Source of the DNA: Treponema sp.
Lineage (GTDB): Bacteria > Spirochaetota > Spirochaetia > Treponematales > Treponemataceae
DNA: 21,207 nt
Assembly (NCBI GenBank): GCA_012513125.1
Contig: JAAZCS010000104.1
Coordinates: 1 to 21,207 of the forward strand
Direction: 5' to 3'
A model generated the notes under the pieces. That model was given only the letters and a program-made list of their open reading frames with translations. It did not search any database and had not been told where the DNA came from. Below are positions 1-7,135 of this stretch, piece by piece. Made by a program: the position numbers and the translations under genes. How positions within the stretch are numbered: the stretch's first letter is position 1; every line of letters begins with the position of its first letter.

Positions 1-1921
1 CCTTTTGCATGATTGGAGCTGGATATTCAGAACGAGGATCTCTATTAGGTTTTTGCAATTCATCAATAATATCAGTTACTGTCGTTTCGCCGATACTATA
101 CTCTGAAGAAACTTTTTTTACTAAATCAGTAGTAATCTTCTCTTTTTTCTGAATAAAAGGAAGAAGTTCCCTTGCCGCGTTGTAGTTTTCTGGATGAACC
201 CAAGTATTATCCAATGGATCAGTACTTTCTGCTATTTTCAAGAAACCAGCACACTGTTCAAAAGCTTTTGGTCCTAAACCTGGAACTTTTTTCAAATCCT
301 CACGACTATAAATCTTTCCATTTGCATCTCTGTAGGCAACAATTTTCTTTGCAGTTGAAGCATTTATTCCAGAAACATATTTCAAAAGAGAAAAACTTGC
401 TGTATTTAAATTTACTCCAACATTATTTACAACTGAACCAACAACTTCATCAAGCATTTCACCCAATTTCTTTTGATTAACATCATGTTGATATAAACCA
501 ACACCTATCGCCTTTGGATCAATCTTTACAAGTTCAGAAAGAGGATCTTGCAACCTTCTTCCCATAGAAATTGCACCTCTTACAGTCAAATCCAATTCCG
601 GAAACTCTTCACGTGCAATATCACTAGCTGAATATACAGAAGCACCAGATTCATCAACAACAGTAAACATTACATCTTTGTAATTCTCTTGGATTACTTT
701 ACTTACAATTGCCTGAACTTCCTGACTTCCAGTACCGTTTCCTACAGCAACAACTTGTATATCATATTTATCTATTGCTTCATTCAAAGCATTATAAGCA
801 CCATTTGGATCAGCAACTTGTTTAATCAAGAAATATCCCAAATATTTACCTGTTTCATCAAGTGCAGCACATTTTGTTCCTGTTCTAATACCAGGATCTA
901 CACCTAAAACACGGCTACCTTTAATTGGCTGCGACATCAGCAAATTTCTTAAATTTTCACTAAAAATTCCGATTCCATGATTATCTGCTTCATCAGATTC
1001 ATCACTTCTTATTTCACGTACAACAGCAGGTGATAATAAACGAACAACACCATCTTCAATAGCATCAGTATGATATTTATTATGAATTTCAGTCTTTTTT
1101 TGTAATAATTCTACTGCCTGATCAACATCAATATTAATTGTAACTTCAAGTGCATTTTCCCTTTCAGCACGATTTATTGCCAGAATTCTGTGTGGTTTAA
1201 CCTGAGATAAAGGTTCTTTGTAATCCCAATACATCTGATATGTTGATGTTTTTTGAGCAATTTCTTCAGTTTGTCCTTCAGGAACAATACCTTTTGTTAC
1301 AATTTCACCAGTTTTGATATACAAATCATGAACAAAAGCTCTGTTATTTGTATCTTGTGAAACTCTTTCAGCAATAATATCTTTTGCACCAGTTAATGCA
1401 TCTTCAACAGATTTTACAGACAATTCTGGAGTTTCTGTATTTTCTTTTACAAATTCCTTTGCTTTTTCTTCGAGTGATTTTTCATCCAGAACAAGCATTG
1501 CATCGGCCAAAGCGTCTAAACCTTTTTCTATAGCAATCATTCCTCGAGTTCGCTTCTTTTTCTTGAATGGTGCCCACAAATCTTCCAATTCAGTCATTGT
1601 TGTAGCTGACATTATTGCTTTATAAAGAGATTCAGTTAATTTATTCTGATTAAATACACCTTTCAAGATTTCCAGACGGCGTTCTTCAAGATTCTTATAT
1701 GATTTAAAAAGATGATCACAATCTCGAACTTGAACTTCATCAAGAGATCCATGTTTTTCTTTTCGGTAGCGGCTAATAAAAGGGATTGTACAACCTTCTT
1801 CAACAAGGCTAACAACTGCACTAACTTGTTGCAACTGAATATTCAATTCACCTGCAATTTTTTTCATTATATCAACTTCATTAATCTTTAATGCGTCAAT
1901 ATTTTCCTGTGTAAATTCCAT
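1..1921 (-). CDS. tex: Tex family RNA-binding transcription accessory protein (C-terminus off window)
   Basis: Translating the minus strand from the ATG at 1921 gives 640 uninterrupted codons that run off the left edge. The N-terminal helical Tex domain opens with MEFTQENIDALKINEVD and contains the family-typical run IPFISRYRKEKHGSLDE. A YqgF/RNase H-like domain starts near residue 335 (VLGVDPGIRTGTKCA). Helix-hairpin-helix repeats lie near residues 500-560 (ASFSLLKYVSGI, LKKVPGLGPKAFEQCAGFL). The C-terminal S1 domain expected in this family of about 770 residues would lie outside the window. Tex proteins are cytoplasmic nucleic-acid-binding factors tied to transcription and RNA turnover. The gene follows the PilZ gene by 55 nt but has its own promoter, and no Shine-Dalgarno precedes the start. 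Family assignment is very secure. Confidence 0.96.
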   Translation of the reverse strand, partial: MEFTQENIDALKINEVDIMKKIAGELNIQLQQVSAVVSLVEEGCTIPFISRYRKEKHGSLDEVQVRDCDHLFKSYKNLEERRLEILKGVFNQNKLTESLYKAIMSATTMTELEDLWAPFKKKKRTRGMIAIEKGLDALADAMLVLDEKSLEEKAKEFVKENTETPELSVKSVEDALTGAKDIIAERVSQDTNNRAFVHDLYIKTGEIVTKGIVPEGQTEEIAQKTSTYQMYWDYKEPLSQVKPHRILAINRAERENALEVTINIDVDQAVELLQKKTEIHNKYHTDAIEDGVVRLLSPAVVREIRSDESDEADNHGIGIFSENLRNLLMSQPIKGSRVLGVDPGIRTGTKCAALDETGKYLGYFLIKQVADPNGAYNALNEAIDKYDIQVVAVGNGTGSQEVQAIVSKVIQENYKDVMFTVVDESGASVYSASDIAREEFPELDLTVRGAISMGRRLQDPLSELVKIDPKAIGVGLYQHDVNQKKLGEMLDEVVGSVVNNVGVNLNTASFSLLKYVSGINASTAKKIVAYRDANGKIYSREDLKKVPGLGPKAFEQCAGFLKIAESTDPLDNTWVHPENYNAARELLPFIQKKEKITTDLVKKVSSEYSIGETTVTDIIDELQKPNRDPRSEYPAPIMQK

Positions 1922-1929
1922 AGGACTTA

Positions 1930-1958
1930 ATTTTACGAAAAATCGCAAAGACTGTAAA
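1930..1958 (-). promoter_or_regulatory. Promoter of tex, start-codon-proximal
   Basis: On the minus strand TTTACA (1958-1953) is followed by a 17-nt spacer and TAAAAT (1935-1930), five of six matches to each sigma70 consensus. Only 8 nt separate the -10 box from the tex ATG at 1921. The expected start of transcription therefore falls 1-3 nt before the ATG, and no ribosome binding site is present. Confidence 0.7.
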
Positions 1959-1976
1959 TATTAAAAGAAATTATTT

Positions 1977-2864
1977 TTATATTTCTTCATCAATTCCCAT
2001 TAAATCTTCATTTTCATATTCTTCTGATTTAACTTTCTTAAAAACTTGATCTAAAAGGCTTTTACAATTACTTGACATTAACTGATACACGTTAGGTATC
2101 AACAACTGTTTTATTCTTTGATCCAAACCATTAGCACCTCTTTCGTTCACAAATGAGAATACGTAAAGGTCTCCATCTTCAACAGTTCTTTGCATAATCA
2201 AAATTGCATCTGACCTAAACAAAAATCCTTTAATATTGAAGTGGAAATCAGATACTTTTTCATACAGTTTTACATTTACTTTACCAACCGGAAAAACAAA
2301 AGAGAAATGGCTTAGACTAATATCTTGAAGAACTCCAGAATACGGTGTATTTTCAACATTAAATGAAAAAGTGCAAACGCTTGTACATAACGCACGAATT
2401 GTTTTTCGTCGTCCTTGCGCTTGATTTGCAAAAAGAACTTTCTCTATAATTCCAAAATTAACATTTTTCTGATATTCCAATTGAACACACCCGCAAATAA
2501 GTCCTAGCTCGCGTAAATATGTATTCTCTAATTTTATTCTATCATCTCTTGTTTGTCTTTTTTCATATAAAACACCAATACAGGCTTGATTATGATATTT
2601 TGAGAGAATTTCTTTTATAAATTTTACCCACTCAATTCCTGGTATATTTGAATCTATATTAATAAAAAAAAGTACATCGTGAAAAATATTTATTAGTACT
2701 TCTAGTTTCTTTTTTAAACTAATTTTTTTATCGTTATCAATAAAATAACATTCATAGCCTAAGGCAAAATATTCTTCAAGAAAATTTTCGGTAAATAATG
2801 ATGTATCAGGTGCTATAAAAAAAGTTTTTCTTCCTGCTACAATCTCTTTAATTGATATATTCAC
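1977..2864 (-). CDS. PilZ-domain protein with receiver-like N-terminal region
   Basis: A protein of 295 residues starting at a GTG, with Shine-Dalgarno AGAGGA (2873-2878) 8 nt upstream. The C-terminal half looks like a PilZ (cyclic-di-GMP binding) domain: an RxxxR motif at R153-R157 followed by D181-x-S183. The glycine that normally ends the D/NxSxxG motif is replaced by H186, so ligand binding is plausible but not certain. Residues 10-140 alternate short beta strands and helices (KTFFIAPD, DVLFFINID) like a response-regulator receiver, without a convincing phosphoacceptor aspartate set. No signal peptide or membrane segment is seen. PilZ proteins commonly act as c-di-GMP effectors on motility. 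The gene has its own extended -10 promoter and lies upstream of tex. Moderately sure of PilZ, unsure of the N-terminal fold. Confidence 0.75.
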   Translation of the reverse strand: MNISIKEIVAGRKTFFIAPDTSLFTENFLEEYFALGYECYFIDNDKKISLKKKLEVLINIFHDVLFFINIDSNIPGIEWVKFIKEILSKYHNQACIGVLYEKRQTRDDRIKLENTYLRELGLICGCVQLEYQKNVNFGIIEKVLFANQAQGRRKTIRALCTSVCTFSFNVENTPYSGVLQDISLSHFSFVFPVGKVNVKLYEKVSDFHFNIKGFLFRSDAILIMQRTVEDGDLYVFSFVNERGANGLDQRIKQLLIPNVYQLMSSNCKSLLDQVFKKVKSEEYENEDLMGIDEEI

Positions 2865-2885
2865 AAATTATTTCCTCTAGTGAAA

Positions 2886-2894
2886 ATTATACCA
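2886..2894 (-). promoter_or_regulatory. Extended -10 promoter of the PilZ gene
   Basis: The minus strand reads TGGTATAAT (2894-2886), an extended -10 box (TGnTATAAT). No good -35 hexamer is visible at 16-18 nt. The predicted transcript starts near 2879, which leaves a leader of about 15 nt that carries the AGAGGA ribosome binding site. Confidence 0.6.
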
Positions 2895-2921
2895 TAAAAA
2901 TTACAAATAAACTTTTTTTAA

Positions 2922-4151
2922 TTAAATAAAATGCTGAATTTTGTGATGTTCAATATTTTTAGTTTTTACTGCTACTATATAACTTCCAAACATTGCTGTA
3001 GCTATATCAAAAACAGTGGCAAAAGAACAAATAATCAACGATGCCGGTTGCAAAAGAAGAAAACTGGTTTCAAAACCTTTGCCATAACTAGAACATATTA
3101 TAGTAAGAAGAACAAAACTTCCACCAGCGGGAATTCCCCCTAATATGAATGAATATCCAAAAGAAATCAAAAGAATCCAGATTATATCAGAAAAAGGAAT
3201 ATTCAAACTTGAATAAGATCTCCAAATCAAAATAAAACTAATAATTACTACTAATGATGTTCCTCCTCTTGCGAATATAGAGAAAAATGGATAAGTAATT
3301 CCGCTACATCTTCTTCGAATACCCAAACTTTCTTTTCCATGCCTAATACTCAATGGCAATACCAAATTTGCGTCTCCACTAATAAAACCTAACAACATCG
3401 GAGCTAATGAAGCGTACAGAACTCTATACGGATTTGGATCATGACAAACATATCGAATAATTAATGGATATATCACTCCTATTACGATTATGAAATCACA
3501 CAAAAACATTAGAATCATCGGCGTGTAAATACCTGTTGAAATAATTGTTCTAAATGTAATAAACCAATTGCAAGCCAATGCTACCATGCAAACTGACAAT
3601 ATTTCTGTGAAGAATGACGCTATATTATAAAATAATTTTGACGCAGATTCAAAAAAAGTGAATATTGGACGAAATGCAGTTTGTTCTGATGCACTTTCCC
3701 AGCCAATTAACACACCAAATAAAATGGAAACCAACAGGAAAGAGCCTTCTGCAACAGCCTCAAACGCAGAATTAGGGAATAAAGACAAAATCAAACCTTT
3801 TATATTTATTCCAGACACTGGAGCAACAGAATCTACTGTTATTGGAATTCTTGGAAGTTTCACTATTAAAACAGAGAATAAACCTATTAATGCAAGAATC
3901 ACAGAAGAAAGAATTATTACAATAAACGTCCAAGAAAAAGTTTTTAGAGTCATTTTCGATGTTCTTAATTTGTTAATTGAAATTATTGTAGTTGAAAAAA
4001 CCAAAGGAACTACAATATATTTTCCAAATTTCATCACTAACTCTGATAAGAAAGATAAAACATCCATAACAACCGCATTATTTAACGGTAAAATAAAGGC
4101 TGATACAATGCCCAAAACTATTCCAAGTAAATACTTAATCCAAACTTTCAT
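2922..4151 (-). CDS. Divergent SLC1/DAACS-type dicarboxylate or amino-acid:cation symporter
   Basis: A 409-residue polytopic membrane protein with 8 or more hydrophobic segments, the usual length for GltP/GltT-type cation symporters. The hairpin-2 signature appears as GGIPAGGSFVLLT (family IPGGG), and the conserved LPxxxRxxxExLGI run before transmembrane segment 7 is present as LPLSIRHGKESLGI. The sodium-site motif NMDGT is replaced by FARGGT. The Asp/Arg/Asn/Asp set in the last helix of glutamate transporters is also not conserved (the region reads FDIATAMFGSYIVA). This is therefore a divergent branch and the substrate cannot be named. Its start is 2-3 nt from the transcription start predicted by the TATAAT on one side of the 4159-4203 palindrome. 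No other transport gene is adjacent. Family call is firm, substrate unknown. Confidence 0.85.
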   Translation of the reverse strand: MKVWIKYLLGIVLGIVSAFILPLNNAVVMDVLSFLSELVMKFGKYIVVPLVFSTTIISINKLRTSKMTLKTFSWTFIVIILSSVILALIGLFSVLIVKLPRIPITVDSVAPVSGINIKGLILSLFPNSAFEAVAEGSFLLVSILFGVLIGWESASEQTAFRPIFTFFESASKLFYNIASFFTEILSVCMVALACNWFITFRTIISTGIYTPMILMFLCDFIIVIGVIYPLIIRYVCHDPNPYRVLYASLAPMLLGFISGDANLVLPLSIRHGKESLGIRRRCSGITYPFFSIFARGGTSLVVIISFILIWRSYSSLNIPFSDIIWILLISFGYSFILGGIPAGGSFVLLTIICSSYGKGFETSFLLLQPASLIICSFATVFDIATAMFGSYIVAVKTKNIEHHKIQHFI

Positions 4152-4158
4152 ATTTCTT

Positions 4159-4203
4159 TATTATAACATACTCTGGAATCACATTCCAGAGTATGTTATA
4201 ATA
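4159..4203. promoter_or_regulatory. Perfect 45-bp palindrome forming a symmetric divergent promoter/operator
   Basis: Two 21-nt arms (4159-4179 and 4183-4203) are exact reverse complements around a 3-nt centre (CAC). Each arm ends in TATAAT: plus strand at 4197-4202, minus strand at 4165-4160. The same hexamer TGGAAT sits at the -35 position on both strands with a 17-nt spacer. The plus -10 box ends 6 nt before an ATG at 4209, and the minus one 8 nt before the symporter ATG at 4151. No T tract follows either arm, so a terminator is unlikely. The site probably binds a dimeric regulator that controls both genes. Confidence 0.7.
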
Positions 4204-4208
4204 TGAGC

Positions 4209-5021
4209 ATGTATAATGTTTTATTTATAGGCAAAGATTTAAAGGAAAATAATGATGCAATCGTTACTATCCAAAATACAAATAGAAAAATATTTACAAC
4301 ATGTAATGACAGCACAATTGAAAATTCAAAAGTATCTTTTTGTTCTTGGAATAAATCTTCAATTATTTCCGCTCGAACTGTAATTCTAAATTCTGAAATA
4401 AAATTGCACACGATAGATGAAATTATTATTTATTTCGATTCTCTTTCTTTTTCTTCAAAATATGAAATAGACAAATCCGAAAATATTTCCGCAGCTGTCG
4501 ACAATATGATTTTAAGTTATCAACTTTTTATTAATGAATTATTAGCAAGATTAGATCAGAAAAAAGAGAAAACTCAAATTATATTCTTAGCAAGAACACT
4601 TCCCTCAAAATCTGAATTAAATTCTATATCCTCAAAAAACATATCAATTAGAGCTACAAGTAATATAATTTCGGCTTCACAAGAGGCTTTTTTGTCATTA
4701 GCACAAAACACAGCTTCTCTTGCCACGGAAAGACAATATCTTTCTATTTTATTATCAATATGCAACTATGAGAATGAATTATTTAAAAATGAAAAAGAAC
4801 TTTTTTCTTGGCTACTTACAACAATGGATCAAGTTCACAATCAGAAAAAACAAAATCCAAAGCAATCTCTATCTTGGATAAAGCCGGTTCTAAAGCCTTT
4901 TCTGGATTTTCATTATTTAAATAAATATTGGAGTTTCTTATGTTTGAATTTATCTCATCTCATATTTATTTGGACTATACAATTAGATTATGCATTAGCT
5001 TTGTATGTGGATTTTTATTAG
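4209..5021 (+). CDS. Hypothetical Rossmann/SDR-like protein, probable 3' frameshift
   Basis: The reading frame encodes up to 270 residues from the ATG at 4209 (an in-frame ATG at 4203 lies at the edge of the -10 box and is less likely). I do not recognise a named family. Residues 1-20 form a beta strand with a glycine (VLFIGKDL), and IIIYFDSLSF and TQIIFLART look like later strands of an alpha/beta Rossmann fold such as a degenerate short-chain dehydrogenase. No Tyr-x-x-x-Lys catalytic pair is evident. The last 28 or so codons overlap mgtC by 82 nt and read as out-of-frame mgtC. If one A is restored to the A6 tract at 4845-4850, the protein instead ends KAGSKAFSGFSLFK with a TAA at 4922-4924, 15 nt before mgtC. 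I take this as the ancestral end. Low confidence on function. Confidence 0.6.
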   Translation: MYNVLFIGKDLKENNDAIVTIQNTNRKIFTTCNDSTIENSKVSFCSWNKSSIISARTVILNSEIKLHTIDEIIIYFDSLSFSSKYEIDKSENISAAVDNMILSYQLFINELLARLDQKKEKTQIIFLARTLPSKSELNSISSKNISIRATSNIISASQEAFLSLAQNTASLATERQYLSILLSICNYENELFKNEKELFSWLLTTMDQVHNQKKQNPKQSLSWIKPVLKPFLDFHYLNKYWSFLCLNLSHLIFIWTIQLDYALALYVDFY

Positions 5022-5620
5022 GACTTGAACGTAAAACTAATTATCAAAGCATTGGAATTAGAACCATAGTATTAATAAGCATTTCATCTACACTACTCAG
5101 TATTTTATCTTCTTATATGTCAACAGCAGGATTTGGAGATGGGGACCCAACTAGAATTGCTGCAGGTGTTGTTACTGGTATCGGTTTCTTAGGAGGAGGA
5201 GCAATTCTTCACCAAGGAATGAATATCAAGGGATTAACTTCTGCTGCAATAATTTTCACAGCAGCAGCAATTGGCTTGTGTTGTGGAGCAGGTCTATACA
5301 TTCCGTCATTTATAACTCTAGCAATTAGCCTTATTTCATTATTTATACTTCAAAAATTTGAACATAGATTCTTTCCTGCCGAAAAAATCAAAAAACTTAG
5401 ACTAGAGGTAATAAATCAGAATATAAATGAAGAAGATATTAAAAGAAGAATTACTGAACATGGAGTTATTATTAGAGATTTGAACTTCTCATATACTCTT
5501 TCAGATAATCTAATTATTTTGGAATATTCAATAAAATGTCCTGATGAAATAAATTTAACTTATTTAACATCAGAACTAGTTCATTTAAAGTATGTTTTAA
5601 AGGTTTCTCTTCAAGATTAA
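4940..5620 (+). CDS. MgtC/SapB family inner-membrane protein
   Basis: A protein of 226 residues from the ATG at 4940. The GGAG at 4930-4933 is a good ribosome binding site 6 nt upstream, so the longer TTG start at 4928 is rejected. The N-terminal 150 residues hold about five hydrophobic helices with the MgtC signatures: FLLGLERK, GIRT, GDPTRIAAGVVTGIGFLGGGAIL and GLTSAAIIFTAAAIGL. The last 75 residues form a soluble ACT-like tail (LRLEVINQNINEEDIKRRI onward). MgtC proteins are linked to magnesium limitation, membrane potential and intracellular survival in other bacteria; the exact role here is inferred only. It appears to be the second gene of a unit driven from the palindromic promoter at 4159-4203, and ends convergently 20 nt from the next gene. 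Confidence 0.92.
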   Translation: MFEFISSHIYLDYTIRLCISFVCGFLLGLERKTNYQSIGIRTIVLISISSTLLSILSSYMSTAGFGDGDPTRIAAGVVTGIGFLGGGAILHQGMNIKGLTSAAIIFTAAAIGLCCGAGLYIPSFITLAISLISLFILQKFEHRFFPAEKIKKLRLEVINQNINEEDIKRRITEHGVIIRDLNFSYTLSDNLIILEYSIKCPDEINLTYLTSELVHLKYVLKVSLQD

Positions 5621-5640
5621 ATGACTTACACTATTCTTAC

Positions 5641-6969
5641 TTACTTTACTAAGTTTGGATAAACCTCTAACACCGATGAATAAAATTTATTCCATGCCTG
5701 ATCAAGGGTCTTTTCATTGTCATAATAATATTTCATCGAGCTCATTAGATTTTCTGTAATTCCTTGATCATAAGGAGAAGTATTTGTCTTATCAATAGAT
5801 TTTGCAGAATTTATAAAAAGAGCAATATGATTTTGTCCACCTAAGAAAGCATTTTGATAATTAGAGTTTGCAACATTATACATTGCTGATTCGTTATTTA
5901 CAAAATCTCCTGTTTCTTTAGAAATTGCTTCCATTGTGTTTGTATCACAAGTCAAAGTATACATTATATCTTTTACTAAGCTCTTGTTATCTGTTCCAGC
6001 TGCACCACAAATCCAAGTTCCTCCCCAAGAAAATACTTGAGGTCCACTACAAAACGCCCAATCTCCAAAAGAACCATTTCCTACAACATGAGGCTCATCT
6101 GCATTTTCAAGAGAATTCTCGACCATAGTATAGTCAATAAACCAAGAAGGTCCAAAATAACCAAAAACTTTACCATCTTTTCCCATGCCTTTTCCACTTT
6201 CTTCAGACCACAAAGAAGCATGATTATTATAGTTTTTTTCACTGAAATCTTTTGTCATCTCAATCCATTTAATTATTTGAGGATCAATTACAATCGTATT
6301 TCCCTTAACCCATTTTGAAGAAATATTTGCTGCAAAAGCACGAAATGAATCATCATATCCAGACAACATAAAATATCCTTTACTTTTTGCCATTTTAGCA
6401 ACATTAGCAAAGTCATCCCAATTTGACAAATATTTTTGTACTTCTTCCGGATCATCTGTTCCTAGAACTTCTTTTGCATAAGATCGTCTATAAATAAATC
6501 CAGAAGGAGTCGCTTGCCAAGAAACACCCTTCAAGCTTTTTTTATTGTCTGTAATTAAATCTTTTGTGTAATTATATTGATAGGCTAAATTTGCATCAGA
6601 TAGTCCAATTTCTTTTTTAACATCCAACGCATAAGGTGTATCTACATATTTCTTAACATAATCTGATTCTATTAAGAATAAATCAATTCTATCATCATGA
6701 GATATCGACAGCTGGCGCATAAGAGCTTCATCCAACCTATTTTGATATTCATTATTTTGATTTGGTGTAATTATAAAATTGACAACTATATCAGATGGCA
6801 TTTTTGGTTGATAAAATTTTTCAAAAATATCTTTAAATTCTGTATTCCAACAATAAATATTCAACACTTTTCCTTCTTTTGAAGATGAATTAGTTGAACC
6901 TTTGCACGATGTAAGACAAACCAAACAAGTTAGAAAAAAAATAGACAAAAAACTCAATACCTTTTTCAT
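5641..6969 (-). CDS. Lipoprotein ABC transporter substrate-binding protein (sugar-type, family 1)
   Basis: The start is placed at the ATG at 6969, giving 442 residues; GGGAG lies 6 nt upstream. A longer frame reaches 7017 but would run into the palindrome. The N-terminus is a lipoprotein signal peptide: MKK, a hydrophobic stretch, then lipobox LTSC with Cys22 as the predicted lipidated residue, followed by a Gly/Ser/Thr-rich linker. The mature part has the family 1 (sugar) binding-protein pattern: LNIYCWNTEF strand, NRLDEALMRQ helix, DLFLIESDYVKKYV, and a hinge region with FGYFGPSWFIDY and FSWGGTWICGAAG. No permease or ATPase gene is nearby, so this is an orphan binding component whose partner genes lie elsewhere. 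A perfect palindrome covers its promoter, so specific repression is likely. Substrate unknown. Confidence 0.87.
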   Translation of the reverse strand: MKKVLSFLSIFFLTCLVCLTSCKGSTNSSSKEGKVLNIYCWNTEFKDIFEKFYQPKMPSDIVVNFIITPNQNNEYQNRLDEALMRQLSISHDDRIDLFLIESDYVKKYVDTPYALDVKKEIGLSDANLAYQYNYTKDLITDNKKSLKGVSWQATPSGFIYRRSYAKEVLGTDDPEEVQKYLSNWDDFANVAKMAKSKGYFMLSGYDDSFRAFAANISSKWVKGNTIVIDPQIIKWIEMTKDFSEKNYNNHASLWSEESGKGMGKDGKVFGYFGPSWFIDYTMVENSLENADEPHVVGNGSFGDWAFCSGPQVFSWGGTWICGAAGTDNKSLVKDIMYTLTCDTNTMEAISKETGDFVNNESAMYNVANSNYQNAFLGGQNHIALFINSAKSIDKTNTSPYDQGITENLMSSMKYYYDNEKTLDQAWNKFYSSVLEVYPNLVK

Positions 6970-6985
6970 AATTACTCCCATTTTC

Positions 6986-7023
6986 ATAATATTGTTACTA
7001 CAAAGTTGTAGTAACAATATTAT
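6986..7023. promoter_or_regulatory. Perfect 38-bp palindrome, probable operator of the ABC lipoprotein gene
   Basis: Two exact 18-nt inverted arms (6986-7003 and 7006-7023) flank a 2-nt centre (AG); the core reads TTGTTACTACAA and its mirror. A minus-strand TATTAT (6991-6986) sits inside the left arm at the right place for a -10 box of the gene starting at 6969. A dimer bound here would block that promoter. The hairpin is not followed by a T tract on either strand, which argues against a terminator. It differs in sequence from the palindrome at 4159-4203, so a different regulator is implied. Confidence 0.65.
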
Positions 7024-7100
7024 TATTCAATTTTTTATTCAACCAGAATTTTTTCACCAGTTTACCTATTTTTTTAGCGTTTTTATTCATACTTTTTTAC

Positions 7101-7129
7101 TTGTTAGTTATCTTTTTTCTTATTATAAT
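7101..7129 (+). promoter_or_regulatory. Promoter of rsmI-flgM, start-codon-proximal
   Basis: TTGTTA (7101-7106), a 17-nt spacer and a perfect TATAAT (7124-7129). Position 7136, seven nt after the -10 box, is the G of the rsmI GTG start codon. No Shine-Dalgarno sequence is present, so the mRNA is predicted to be leaderless. Confidence 0.72.
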
Positions 7130-7135
7130 AAATAC

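Noticed and set aside
172..907. Two plus-strand open frames of 102 and 72 codons
   Set aside because: Both lie antisense to tex, whose frame is continuous and matches the family; their translations are low-complexity shadows.
4159..4203. Palindrome as a bidirectional terminator
   Set aside because: It lies between divergent gene starts and no T tract follows on either strand; promoter hexamers in the arms fit better.
3658..4206. Plus-strand open frame of 182 codons opposite the symporter
   Set aside because: It is the antisense shadow of a hydrophobic membrane-protein gene and crosses into the palindrome; no ribosome binding site or recognisable domain.
4844..4851. Programmed -1 frameshift site at the A tract
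   Set aside because: The A6C run is not in phase for the canonical A AAA AAC heptamer, and a slip would leave a G mismatch in the P site; mutation or sequencing error is simpler.
6902..7135. Extra 78 codons upstream of rsmI in the same frame
   Set aside because: They cross the ABC-lipoprotein gene start, the palindrome and the rsmI promoter; RsmI homology begins exactly at the GTG at 7136.
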